Assembly: GCA_021827865.1 (NCBI GenBank) | Contig: JAKAUC010000009.1 | Location: 310,001 to 374,000, forward strand | Origin: an archaeon | GTDB lineage: Archaea > Thermoproteota > Nitrososphaeria > Nitrososphaerales > Gagatemarchaeaceae | DNA length: 64,000 nt | Reading direction: 5' to 3' | Part shown: positions 50,855 through 59,567 of the stretch, piece by piece | How the letters are laid out: each line of letters starts with the position of its first letter | Position numbering within the stretch: position 1 is the stretch's first letter | Position numbers and translations under genes: made by a program | The notes under the pieces: model-generated | The model's input: only the letters and a program-made list of their open reading frames with translations | Databases searched by the model: none | Told to the model about the DNA's origin: nothing

Positions 50855-51313
50855 GTGCCTCAGGCGTCCAGGCACACCATCGAGCCGATTCTTGAAGAGA
50901 GCTTCGAGGGGCTTTACCTGAGGCACTCCATGAGGACACTGAAGGAGATAGAGACGGTCAGGGCCGCGATGCTGGCCGGCGCGCCTGTCGGGGCGATAAT
51001 GGTGAAGAAGCTGGAGCCCGGGGTCGGATACGTCTACTACGTCGCCGTCGCCAGGTCGCACCGGGAGAAGGGGATAGCGGCCATGCTCCTGGAGGACGCC
51101 ATAGAGAAGTTCAGGTCTGAGGGGATCGAAGACGCCTACGCCAGCGTCGAAGAGGAGAACGTCGCGTCGGGGGGGCTCTTCGCCGCCCAGGGGTTCTCCA
51201 AGACGAGCTTCGCGGAAGTGGCGAAGCGGTTTGGTGCGCTGCGTGCGGTGAACATGTACAGGGTGATGATGGTCGTCCCCGGCGAGGCCCTGCTCCACAG
51301 GCGCCTCGCGTAG
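50855..51313 (+). CDS. GNAT family acetyltransferase
   Basis: A 152-residue GNAT protein with AVARSHREKGIAAMLLEDAI (acetyl-CoA loop) and a GLFAAQGF motif. From GTG 50855 the usual first beta strand is missing. The frame upstream encodes SAVIVEVPQ, which would supply it. The only start there is CTG 50825, overlapping the amidohydrolase stop (CTGA), so the protein may be 162 residues. The substrate is unknown. Confidence 0.8.
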   Translation: MPQASRHTIEPILEESFEGLYLRHSMRTLKEIETVRAAMLAGAPVGAIMVKKLEPGVGYVYYVAVARSHREKGIAAMLLEDAIEKFRSEGIEDAYASVEEENVASGGLFAAQGFSKTSFAEVAKRFGALRAVNMYRVMMVVPGEALLHRRLA

Positions 51314-51394
51314 CCAGGCCCAGGGGTGCGGCAGGCTGAAAGCAGCGCGTCGGGGAACGATATAACTACCTCAGAAGCACCCGCGAGGCTGGCC

Positions 51395-52645
51395 ATGGAA
51401 TCCGACCCCTTGGAAAGGGTGGCTCTCGCTGTAGACGAGAAGGCCCGGAAGATGCAAGAATTCTTCGCGGACATGCTCAGGGTGAACGCTGTCAACCCCA
51501 GGATGGGTGGGCCCGGAGAGAGGGAGAGGGCCGCGTTCCTGGAGAAGTTCCTCAAAGAGAACGGTTTCGCGGTTACGCGGGTCGACGTGAAGGACCCCGG
51601 CGCCCCCGGAGGGGTGAGGCCCAGCATATCGGCGAAGCTGGGCGGGAGAGACAAAGGCCGCAACCTGTGGTACATCTCGCACATGGACACGGTCCCCGAA
51701 GGGAGCAGGGACCTCTGGAAGACTGACCCGTTCGAGCCGGTGGTCAAGGAAGGCAAGATCTTTGCCAGGGGGGCCGAGGACAACGGCCAGTCCCTGGTCG
51801 CGTCACTCTACGCGCTGCTCGCTCTCAAGGAGGTAGGCGCCGACCTCCCCTTCAACGTGGGGGTCTGGTTCGTGGCTGACGAAGAGTTCGGGAGCGACTA
51901 CGGAATCAAGGCGCTGCTGGAGAGGGGGCTGTTCAAGGAGACCGACCTGGTGGTCGTCCCGGACGCTGGGACGCCGACCGGGGGGGACATCGAGATAGCC
52001 GAGAAGGGGCTGCTGTGGATGAAGGTGACCACGGAGGGGAAGCAGGTCCACGCCAGCCTCCCGAAGAAGGGGCTCAACGCCCACAGGATCGGGATGAGGC
52101 TCGCCCTGGAGCTGGACGACGCCCTCAATGGGAAGTACACGAAGAGGAACGGGCTCTACGACTACCCCGTCTCGTCCTTCGAGCCCACGAAGGTTGAGCC
52201 CAACGTGGGGAACATCAACACCATCCCGGGCGTAGACGTCTTCTACTTCGACTGCAGGGTGCTCCCCGAGTACCACCTCGAGGCAGTGGTTCGGGACATG
52301 GAAGCGACGGCCCGGCGGGTCGAGAAGAGGTACGGGGCAAAAGTCAGATTCGAGAAGGTGCAGATGGAGGCCGCTGGCCCGGCGACAGACACCGATAGCG
52401 AGGTAGCGGCGCTCCTGAAGAGGGCCGTCTCGGCCGTGGCCGGCGTGAAGCCGAGGTTCACCGGGATCGGAGGGCAGACGGTGGGGAACCTCTTCAGGAA
52501 GGAAGGGATACCCACCGCCGTGTGGAGCACCATCGACGACGTCCCCCACGAGCCCAACGAGTACTCCAGGCTGGCGAACCTCGTCAACGACGCCAAGGTC
52601 TTCGCGTCAGCTCCGCTCCTCGCGAAACAACCCCGAAGGGACTGA
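51395..52645 (+). CDS. M20 family metallopeptidase (ArgE/DapE-like)
   Basis: A 416-residue zinc exopeptidase/deacylase. It has the metal ligands in ISHMDTVPEG, the ARGAEDNGQS bridge-aspartate region, the catalytic ADEEFGS and a late histidine (VPHEPNEY), with the usual dimerisation domain between. It may act on dipeptides or N-acyl amino acids. ATG 51395 follows the TATA-like GATATAAC (about 51359-51366). Confidence 0.9.
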   Translation: MESDPLERVALAVDEKARKMQEFFADMLRVNAVNPRMGGPGERERAAFLEKFLKENGFAVTRVDVKDPGAPGGVRPSISAKLGGRDKGRNLWYISHMDTVPEGSRDLWKTDPFEPVVKEGKIFARGAEDNGQSLVASLYALLALKEVGADLPFNVGVWFVADEEFGSDYGIKALLERGLFKETDLVVVPDAGTPTGGDIEIAEKGLLWMKVTTEGKQVHASLPKKGLNAHRIGMRLALELDDALNGKYTKRNGLYDYPVSSFEPTKVEPNVGNINTIPGVDVFYFDCRVLPEYHLEAVVRDMEATARRVEKRYGAKVRFEKVQMEAAGPATDTDSEVAALLKRAVSAVAGVKPRFTGIGGQTVGNLFRKEGIPTAVWSTIDDVPHEPNEYSRLANLVNDAKVFASAPLLAKQPRRD

Positions 52646-52815
52646 GGCCATTCTCGTTCCGCGGCTCCCCGCTGCAGCCCCGGCCCTGACCCGGCCCCCA
52701 GCCGGAGCGGCCTCGTCGTTGAGAATGGTGGGTGGGCCGTCGCCAGAGCCATGGCTACTTTGACCCGGTCAGGATCTGCGGCGGCGTGGGATCTCTGCCT
52801 GCGCTCTTCCTGCCT

Positions 52816-53073
52816 GTGCCGAGCGTCGGTGGGCTACTTGCCCTGGCGCGGTTCGTGCTCACCCTCATCGCTGCGAGATGTGTTTCGGAGAACCAGAAGG
52901 GCGCCGAGCTATGGAAGGACATGCTGGTCTCGATGGTGACAGCCATTGGTGGCGTTCTGGCCGGGTCCTCCCTGCTGAGCGGCGCCCTCAGGTCCATGCA
53001 GCTGAGCGACCTCAACTTCGCTGACTTCGGCCGAAGATTCAACCCATCGACCGTGCCGCCGAGGACTGGATAG
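52816..53073 (+). pseudogene. Probable frameshifted small membrane protein
   Basis: GTG 52816 opens an 85-residue frame with two hydrophobic helices (VPSVGGLLALARFVLTLIA and MLVSMVTAIGGVLAGSSLL). Around 53035 the coding pattern moves to another frame that reads PIDRAAEDWIGLISWAVAGM and a further helix, then runs into the end of the convergent ATPase gene. This looks like a three-helix membrane protein broken by a small indel and lacking its natural end. The family is unknown. Confidence 0.4.
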
Positions 53074-53185
53074 GCCTCATCTCCTGGGCGGTAGCTGGCA
53101 TGGCAGTGACGTGGATTCTCATGACAGAGCCTCCTTCTCCATCAACGCCAATCCGGCGGTTCAGGTGCCGGGGGGGGCTCCTAGC

Positions 53186-55045
53186 TCATCGGGCCCTCAG
53201 CGCGTTGAGGATCACGGCGACGTCGAGGACCTCCTGCAGCATCGCGCCGACGGCCGGCTCGATATAGCCGAGGCTTGCCACCGCCATGAGGGCGAGGCTC
53301 CCTCCCATCCCGAAGTAGATGCTCTGCTTGGCTATCCGGAGCATCCTCTGCCCGATGGCCATCCCATCCCCGACCTTTGTGATGTCGTCGACCAGCAGAA
53401 CCACGTCGGCGGCTTCTGCGGAGATCCCGGTGCCGTGGGCTCCCATCGCCACCCCGACCGTCGCCGTGGCGAGAGCAGGGGCGTCGTTTATCCCGTCACC
53501 CACCATGATAGACGGGCCGTACTCGGCAGTCAGCCGCTTCACCTCCTGCACCTTCTGCTCCGGGAGGAGGTCAGCCGCGACCCTCTCGATCCCCGCCTCC
53601 CTGGCTATGATTGACGCGTTCGTCCTGTTGTCTCCGGTCAGCATCACCGTGTGCTGGACCCCCATCTCTCTCAGCTTCTGGACGAGGAAGGGGACGCCGG
53701 GACGGAGCTGGTCGCTGAAGACGATGACCCCCGCTGGCTCCCCTCCCACGGCGACGAAGGACACCAGGCTCCCCCTCCGCTGGGCGTACCTGAGCGCTGG
53801 CGCAGAGAGGGCGCCGAAGGCGCCGCCGAGGCATCCCTCGACGTACGCCTGCGAGCCGACAAGGACGTCCTTCCCTTCGACCACGCCTCTCACCCCCTGG
53901 CCCGGGGATTCGCTCACGTCCGTCGCGGGCGATAGGGCCCCCACCCTCTCCCTCCCCGCCTTCACCATTGATACGGCAACTGGATGGGACGACAGCTGCT
54001 CCAGGCTCGACGCCAGCCTGAGCAACCCCCCTTCGTCCCCATCGAACGCGACCACGCGGTCTATGACCGGGGACTCATAGGTCAGGGTCCCGGTCTTGTC
54101 GAAGATCACCACCTTCCCTCTGCCTATCTGCTCGATGGCCGCCCCGCTCTTGACTATGATGCTCTCCTTGGCGGCCCTGTTGACTCCGCCGATCACGGCG
54201 AGGGGGGTGGCGAGGATCAGCGGACAGGGGGTTGCGACTACGAGGACCGCGAGGAACGAGGAGACAGCGCCTGTGAGAAAGAGGGCAAGGACGGCGACTG
54301 CCAGGGTGATGGGGGTGAACCAGACGGCGTACCTGTCGGCCAGCCTCTGTATGGGTGGGCGCTCCGACTGGGCCCTTTTCACCAAGTCGACTATCTTGGA
54401 GTACTCGCTCTCGCCGCTGACCCGCGAGGCGCGCATCTCGAAGGGGGAGCCGACGTTGACGCTGCCGCTGAGGAGCGTGTCCCCGGCCCGCTTCGGCCTC
54501 GATAGGGGCTCCCCGGTGATGGCGGACTCGTCCACGTCGGCTGACCCGTTCTCAACGGCGCCGTCGACGGGGACTAGGTCCCCGGGGCGCACCACCAGGA
54601 TGTCCCCCACCCTCACGTCCTCGGCCCTCACCTCCTCGATGGCATCTCCCCTCTTGACCCTCGCGGAGCGGGGGGCCCGGGCGATCAGGGCGTCCAAGGA
54701 GGAGGACGCCCTCCTGAAGCCATAGTCGTCTATCGCCTCCCCCCCTGTCTGCATCAGGACGATTATCACCCCCGCGAAGGCCTCGCCCGTGGCGATAGCT
54801 GTGGCGATGGCCAGCATCGCGACGATGTCGGCGGCGAACCTCCCTCTCGCCATTCCGACCAGGGTCTTGACCACCACAGGCGTCCCTCCGACGACCAGGG
54901 CGCCGTACCACACCCACTGGGCGCCCTCGGTGCGGCCGACGAGGAAGGCTGCTCCCCCCACAACGAGGCCTGCGAGAGCGAGCACCGGGAGCGGGTAGGT
55001 GCGGACAACTCTTCCCAGGAAGGGCATGGAGGCCGCGGCGGTCAT
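53186..55045 (-). CDS. P-type cation-transporting ATPase (P1B-like, TPC motif)
   Basis: A 619-residue P-type ATPase with the actuator TGEP, phosphorylated aspartate D316 in DKTGTLT, an SSHP (HP-locus) segment typical of heavy-metal pumps, and GDGINDAPAL. The ion-binding helix has TPCP at about 272-275 instead of the CPC of copper or zinc pumps, and there is no N-terminal metal-binding domain. The transported ion is therefore uncertain. A TATA-like CCTTAATTC about 25-30 nt upstream fits a leaderless start at ATG 55045. Confidence 0.92.
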   Translation of the reverse strand: MTAAASMPFLGRVVRTYPLPVLALAGLVVGGAAFLVGRTEGAQWVWYGALVVGGTPVVVKTLVGMARGRFAADIVAMLAIATAIATGEAFAGVIIVLMQTGGEAIDDYGFRRASSSLDALIARAPRSARVKRGDAIEEVRAEDVRVGDILVVRPGDLVPVDGAVENGSADVDESAITGEPLSRPKRAGDTLLSGSVNVGSPFEMRASRVSGESEYSKIVDLVKRAQSERPPIQRLADRYAVWFTPITLAVAVLALFLTGAVSSFLAVLVVATPCPLILATPLAVIGGVNRAAKESIIVKSGAAIEQIGRGKVVIFDKTGTLTYESPVIDRVVAFDGDEGGLLRLASSLEQLSSHPVAVSMVKAGRERVGALSPATDVSESPGQGVRGVVEGKDVLVGSQAYVEGCLGGAFGALSAPALRYAQRRGSLVSFVAVGGEPAGVIVFSDQLRPGVPFLVQKLREMGVQHTVMLTGDNRTNASIIAREAGIERVAADLLPEQKVQEVKRLTAEYGPSIMVGDGINDAPALATATVGVAMGAHGTGISAEAADVVLLVDDITKVGDGMAIGQRMLRIAKQSIYFGMGGSLALMAVASLGYIEPAVGAMLQEVLDVAVILNALRAR

Positions 55046-55328
55046 CGAGGAGGCACCCGGCCCCGGAGAATTAAGGCCATGATGCGGTTCTCACCCCTGG
55101 GAACGGCCCTGGAGCCGTAGAGCATCGACCCCCGACAGGATTACAACCCAGGGGATGGCCGGGTAGCCGTTCGCCACGTCCACCGCTTCGACCTCCTACT
55201 TCATCATAATACTAATCGTCGCCTTCGTCCTGCTGAGGGTCTCCAGGAGGGTCCTTGCGAGCTACAGAGGGGCCAGGTTCAGCATCTCCAGGACCTACGC
55301 CTACACAGGGGTCTACGTCCTCATAGGG

Positions 55329-55748
55329 GTGGGATTCTCCGCCCTCTCCTACACCGAAGGCGTCCCCTACCTCCTCGCCCTCCCGGAGGGGGTCCTCGCG
55401 GCCGTGGCCGCCGTCGGGTCCTACCTGTACTCTGACAGGAGGATCACATTCTGGAAGGAAGGGGGAGTGCTCTACTTCAGGGGGGGAGTCGCCATCTACG
55501 TGGTCTATCTGGTTGCCCTGGCGGCAAGGCTGGCCCTGGACTCTTTGTTCCTTGGACCCGCAGCCTTCGACGCCGGGACGACCGTGGCGCTGTCGGGAGC
55601 TCCCCTCCTCTCTACCATGGCCACGGACCTTCTTCTCACCTTCGGGGTCGGGCTCCTATTGGGGAGGGCGGTCCGTCTGGCTAAGCGCTATGCGAAGATA
55701 GCAGCCGGTGTGGAAATCCCGGCCTCCCAGCTTCCGGCCCAGAAGTAG
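55329..55748 (+). CDS. Multi-span membrane protein, true 5' end further upstream
   Basis: From GTG 55329 this gives 139 residues with four hydrophobic segments. The same frame is clearly coding upstream to 55167, encoding a further helix (FIIILIVAFVLLRVSRR) and a basic loop. An ATG at 55155 is in frame but its fourth codon is TAG (55164-55166), and no other ATG, GTG or TTG exists between. The loop pattern recalls CcdC/DUF1453-like membrane proteins, but this is tentative. It begins at a non-standard codon or the gene carries a nonsense change. Confidence 0.65.
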   Translation: MGFSALSYTEGVPYLLALPEGVLAAVAAVGSYLYSDRRITFWKEGGVLYFRGGVAIYVVYLVALAARLALDSLFLGPAAFDAGTTVALSGAPLLSTMATDLLLTFGVGLLLGRAVRLAKRYAKIAAGVEIPASQLPAQK

Positions 55749-55839
55749 CAGGGGACCGGAGACAGACCGGCGATGAGTAGCGAAATTCGGGGGCGTGAGT
55801 CGGGTCGAGCTTCCCGCTCCACGCTCTGTGACCTATCGC

Positions 55840-56046
55840 TTAGCTCGAAGACAGGTAGCTCCACATGATGACGCCGACGAGCATCACCAGCGAACCGGCG
55901 AAGCCCGTAATCAGGGCCCCCGCCATGTCAGCGTTCAACCCGAAGTTCTCGATGAACGAGAGCACCGGGGCTCTGACCAGCCAGGCGAAGAAGCCCAGGG
56001 CGTAACCCACGAGCCAGAATCCGAACAGGATGAGTTTTCTTCCCAT
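55840..56046 (-). CDS. Small two-span membrane protein
   Basis: A 68-residue protein with two hydrophobic helices (about residues 5-24 and 42-64) joined by a short loop. It starts at ATG 56046, with a TATA-like GATTTACCG about 30-40 nt upstream. There is no recognised family. It is followed upstream on the same strand by another small membrane ORF. Confidence 0.6.
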   Translation of the reverse strand: MGRKLILFGFWLVGYALGFFAWLVRAPVLSFIENFGLNADMAGALITGFAGSLVMLVGVIMWSYLSSS

Positions 56047-56127
56047 GCTGTTTCGATGGACCCTATCAAGGCCCGAAGTCGGTAAATCGGGACGGGACAG
56101 TATTACTTTACGCCTTTGTTCATTTGT

Positions 56128-56298
56128 TTACAGCAGAAAGCCCAGCGCCGACAGGGCGTAGACCGTCAGGAAGCTGCTCGCCGCGCCGAGGACGACCAGA
56201 ACGACCTCTTCGGCGAGGATCTTCCTGTCGTCGTTGTACCTTTCGCTGACGCAGAAGTTCAGAAGACCGCCGAAAAGCGACCCCGGTTCAGGCGGCAA
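56128..56298 (-). CDS. Small membrane protein (56 residues)
   Basis: TTG 56298 opens a frame beginning MPPEPGSLFGGLLNFCV, with a charged centre (SERYNDDRKILAEE) and a C-terminal hydrophobic helix (VVLVVLGAASSFLTVYALSA). A TATA-like GTTAACTA at about 56326-56333 lies some 30 nt upstream, the usual spacing here, which supports a real gene. No family is recognised. Confidence 0.55.
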   Translation of the reverse strand: MPPEPGSLFGGLLNFCVSERYNDDRKILAEEVVLVVLGAASSFLTVYALSALGFLL

Positions 56299-56380
56299 TG
56301 CGTCTCAGAAAGGGTCGCCCAGGCTAGTTAACGGTTGTGGAGGCTCCGTCCATCGGGCGTTTTGGCGGTCGAGCCGCCGT

Positions 56381-57631
56381 TCAGCGCAGCGACCCCTTCC
56401 ACTGCCGAGGGACGCGCTCCGTGTAGACCACCTCCCTGGCGCCGACGAACTCCGAGAGCCGCTCGATGGTCTCGGCTAGCTCCCTCGAGACTTCGCTCCC
56501 CGCCGGGGCGCCTTTCTCTGCGTGGACCGAGTTGACGTGGAGCACCCCCTTCCGCTTGTCCAGCCAAGGGTCGATGCGCCCTATCAGGCGGTCGCCCCAG
56601 AGGATTGGCAGGACGTAGGTCCCGAACCTACGCTTCTCCTTCGGCAGGAACTGCTCCCTCACGTAGTCGAAGCCGAAGAGCGCCTTCGTCCGGGCGATGC
56701 TGCTGACCAGGTTGTCGAAGGGAGGGAGCAGCGCCATGCGGGGTCGCCAGGCGTCGGACACCGCCGAGCCGAGCAGCGGGAGGTCCCTCTCGTGGATGTA
56801 CCTCGGCCCGTTGCGACCGAGCCCCTCCACGCTGATCCGGCGGATGACGGACTCGCCCTCTAGACTGGCGAGGGTCTTCCGCAGTGTCCTGTAGCGGCCC
56901 CGGGGGAAGTAGTAGTTCACCTCGGAAGCCGTTGCCGTGCCGAGGGCCAGGATAGCCCTCTCGGCCGCCCGGCGCTCGTACTCTCCTTCGGCCAGCGGCG
57001 CCGTCTTCACCCAGCGGGGGAGGAATCCCCCGGTGAGACCCCAGACGTTCCGGCTCCCCTGGTGCCCGACGACCATCACCTCACCGCTCATGTGGAGGTG
57101 GAACATCATCTCCTCGGCGTCGCTCGCGGGCGCCCAGTCCCCCTCGTTCCTCGCTGTCCTGAGGTGCTCTTCGAACTGGCTTACAAGGAGGGGCCCCTTT
57201 GAAAGCGCCCTGAGCATCGCCCGCTTCAGCGCCCTGCGCGAGGCGAGGAACTCCGCGGCCTCCGCGCTCTGAGGCTTCCAAGACCCAGCGAGGGAGCCAG
57301 GGTAGCGCTTCATCAGAGAGGCGTAGATCGGGTAGTCCTCGGTGAGCACGATCGAAGCGAAGGGGAGCCAGTGCTCGAAGAGCTTCTTCTCGTCCCAGAG
57401 GAGCCCCTCGAGGTCTGAGGGCCGGAATCCGCCGAGCCTGGCCCAGATGGAGAGGAGGTGTGAAGGGGCGACCACGGTCACAGGGTCCCACTGGACGTAT
57501 GCCAGGTCCTTCACCAGGGACAGGATGTCGTCCCGGGTAGCTCTCTTCGGCGACCCGCCGACCAGGCGCTGCTTGATGACGGTAAGGCGCCTTGCAGTCT
57601 CGAGGGAGACTGCGATGGCTGCGCCGGTCAA
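56381..57631 (-). CDS. AlkZ/YcaQ-like DNA glycosylase
   Basis: A 416-residue protein of the HTH_42/AlkZ family, built from winged-helix repeats. These enzymes excise bulky alkylated bases and unhook interstrand crosslinks. The catalytic Q-x-D is VQWDPV (Q47, D49), followed by the conserved P-S-H. It is of the YcaQ-like (QxD) type rather than the antibiotic self-resistance QxQ type. TTG 57631 overlaps the preceding stop by 4 bases. Confidence 0.87.
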   Translation of the reverse strand: MTGAAIAVSLETARRLTVIKQRLVGGSPKRATRDDILSLVKDLAYVQWDPVTVVAPSHLLSIWARLGGFRPSDLEGLLWDEKKLFEHWLPFASIVLTEDYPIYASLMKRYPGSLAGSWKPQSAEAAEFLASRRALKRAMLRALSKGPLLVSQFEEHLRTARNEGDWAPASDAEEMMFHLHMSGEVMVVGHQGSRNVWGLTGGFLPRWVKTAPLAEGEYERRAAERAILALGTATASEVNYYFPRGRYRTLRKTLASLEGESVIRRISVEGLGRNGPRYIHERDLPLLGSAVSDAWRPRMALLPPFDNLVSSIARTKALFGFDYVREQFLPKEKRRFGTYVLPILWGDRLIGRIDPWLDKRKGVLHVNSVHAEKGAPAGSEVSRELAETIERLSEFVGAREVVYTERVPRQWKGSLR

Positions 57632-58632
57632 GCGCTGCCTCTCGCCCTTCCCTCAGCTAGGCGGCCCAGCACAGTCAGGGCCCTGAGGGTGATCATCTTG
57701 CTCGGCTTTCCTGCGACCTCCAGCGAGAAGGGGACCGCCGCCTGCTTTGGGTGTGCCCTGTTCCAACCCCCCTGCGGGCTGTCGGGGTCCGGGTTGACAG
57801 AGTCGAGGAGCCACCTGCCGTCCAGCATTCGCTTCTCCTTCAGGACCGAGACCGCGTAGTCCGTCCTTCTGTCGCCGGTGTAGCCCAGCGCTGTGATGAA
57901 GTCGAGGCCGACGAGCAGGTCGTAGTAGTAGTGCACCGGATAGTGGAACCGGTACCAGGGCTCATATCTTTCTCCCTGGCGGTGAAGCTCCCGCTGGAGG
58001 AAGAACTCCGCCCCCTTCTCGACGGCTCCCTTCATCCCCCGGGTCCACTTCTGGCGGGGGTAGACCGCGAAGGCGCTGAGTGGCTCCCAGGAGTCCAAGT
58101 TCCGCCCCCTCGCCCCGTCCCCGTAGTTGAAGCAGGACCACCCCCCGAGCTCCGACTGGTTCTCCACGAACCATTCGAATGCGCTCCTCACGCCGGGGTG
58201 GTCGACGTACCCGAACTTCACCAGTGCCCTGGCGGCGTTGCCTGTGGTGCAGAGGTGACCGCGGTTCGCGCCCCCCTCGCTCGACCCCGCGAAGCCCCCG
58301 TCCTTCGCAGCGAGCCGCTCGATCCACAGCCGGCAAGCCTTGTCAACCTTCGGGTCAGCCTTCGTCAGGCCGAGGTCGGAGAGCACCAGGAGCATCCAGT
58401 TCGTGGCCGTGTACTTCGGATGATAGAGGCTCCGCCCTTCTTCCCAGAATCCCCCCGGCTTCTGCCTGTCCAGTATCTCCTTCGCCCAGCCCCGGGCGGC
58501 GATGGCGGCCCGGGCCGCCCTGGCTTCAGAGCCGCCTTCGGGGACCCCGAGCAGTTCCGTTAGGGCGAGATACCTCACTGCGGGCTGGCTCTCCTCAAGA
58601 AGCCAGGCCACCACCGTGTCTTTCTGGCTCAT
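57628..58632 (-). CDS. Alpha/alpha-barrel (terpenoid-cyclase-like) repeat protein
   Basis: A 334-residue protein made of helical hairpins with repeated G-G-x-W/F motifs (DGGFAGS, LGGWSCF, PQGGWNR), typical of squalene-cyclase/prenyltransferase-type alpha/alpha barrels. No DxDD or DCTA cyclase motif is visible, so a true terpene cyclase is unlikely. The function is unknown. It is coupled to the AlkZ-like gene (TTGA). TATA-like GATATC is near 58650. Confidence 0.75.
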   Translation of the reverse strand: MSQKDTVVAWLLEESQPAVRYLALTELLGVPEGGSEARAARAAIAARGWAKEILDRQKPGGFWEEGRSLYHPKYTATNWMLLVLSDLGLTKADPKVDKACRLWIERLAAKDGGFAGSSEGGANRGHLCTTGNAARALVKFGYVDHPGVRSAFEWFVENQSELGGWSCFNYGDGARGRNLDSWEPLSAFAVYPRQKWTRGMKGAVEKGAEFFLQRELHRQGERYEPWYRFHYPVHYYYDLLVGLDFITALGYTGDRRTDYAVSVLKEKRMLDGRWLLDSVNPDPDSPQGGWNRAHPKQAAVPFSLEVAGKPSKMITLRALTVLGRLAEGRARGSA

Positions 58633-58672
58633 GCCGGAAGCCGCTCTCGAGGATATCTCTTTCGGGCCCGCC

Positions 58673-59371
58673 CTAGGAGAGAGCCACCAGGTCCTCGGCC
58701 GTCTCCCTGGGGTTGGTTATCATCGGCCAGTGCCCGGTCTCGATCTTCTTGTACGGTCCATCCAGATTCCCCCACTTCCCGGCGATGATGTCGTCCACCG
58801 GGTCCCCGCCCAGGGTGCAGAAGACATATGATTCCTTGACCCCATCGTAGTTCTCGGACAGGGTTATGGGGTCCTTCGCGAGTCTTATCGGGAAGGGTGT
58901 GGCCAAGGACATGAACCACTTCCTCTTCGCGCCGACGACGTCCTTGCCTATGGTGTCTATGGTCAGCTCGGTCAGCGGGATCCCCAGCCCGTCCGGGGTG
59001 AGAGAGTGGAACTCTTCCGTCGGGTCGAAGCTCGCCTGAGGGGTCCTGACCCGCTCGGGTCTGGAGGCGTCGAGGTAGATCACTCTCTTCACCCTTTCGT
59101 GGACCCTGTCGGAGACCGCCGCAGCTACCTTCCCCGCGAAGCTGTGGCCTACCAGGACGAAGTCGTCTAGCTCATTGTACTTTATGACATTCAGCACGTC
59201 GGTTACGGCGGTCTCCATCCCGACGTCCCTGGACATGAGGTGGACCCTTTCCCCCATCCCCGTCAGGGTCACCGGGTAGGCTTCGTGGCCCCCCCTCTGA
59301 AGGTAGGCGACTACGTCCTTCCAAGCCCAGGCCCCCAGCCATGCTCCGGGCACCAGCACGTACTTCGTCAT
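58673..59371 (-). CDS. Alpha/beta hydrolase (esterase/hydroxynitrile-lyase-like)
   Basis: A 232-residue alpha/beta hydrolase with nucleophile elbow GHSFAG (about residues 75-80), an oxyanion region VPGAWLGAW, and a late His in ETGHWPM. It resembles plant-type esterases and hydroxynitrile lyases as well as bacterial EstC-like esterases. TATA-like GCTTATGTAG (about 59394-59403) supports the ATG at 59371. Confidence 0.85.
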   Translation of the reverse strand: MTKYVLVPGAWLGAWAWKDVVAYLQRGGHEAYPVTLTGMGERVHLMSRDVGMETAVTDVLNVIKYNELDDFVLVGHSFAGKVAAAVSDRVHERVKRVIYLDASRPERVRTPQASFDPTEEFHSLTPDGLGIPLTELTIDTIGKDVVGAKRKWFMSLATPFPIRLAKDPITLSENYDGVKESYVFCTLGGDPVDDIIAGKWGNLDGPYKKIETGHWPMITNPRETAEDLVALS

Positions 59372-59567
59372 GGCGGCAGTTTGCGCCTCCGACTACATAA
59401 GCGTCCGGGGGCTTTGTGAACCCCTCTGAGGGGGCTGCGCGAAACTGTCCCGCCCCAAGGCTCCCCGGAGGCGCGATGGGGAGCGCCCGCTGGCGTGTCA
59501 ACAAAAAGAGACGCAGGAGAGCGTTGATATACCCGACGCGAGCCCCGATTTCGGCAAGGCCCCAACC

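Noticed and set aside
52648-52728. 8-bp inverted repeat CCATTCTC / GAGAATGG
   Set aside because: Short, far apart and without a clear promoter or gene start; could be chance.
27988-55748. TAG read as pyrrolysine in the RHH and 55-kb membrane ORFs
   Set aside because: TAG is a routine stop here (for example at 1716, 12108, 14093, 31865, 35388, 36050, 49848, 51313 and 63970), and no pyrrolysine genes are in the window.
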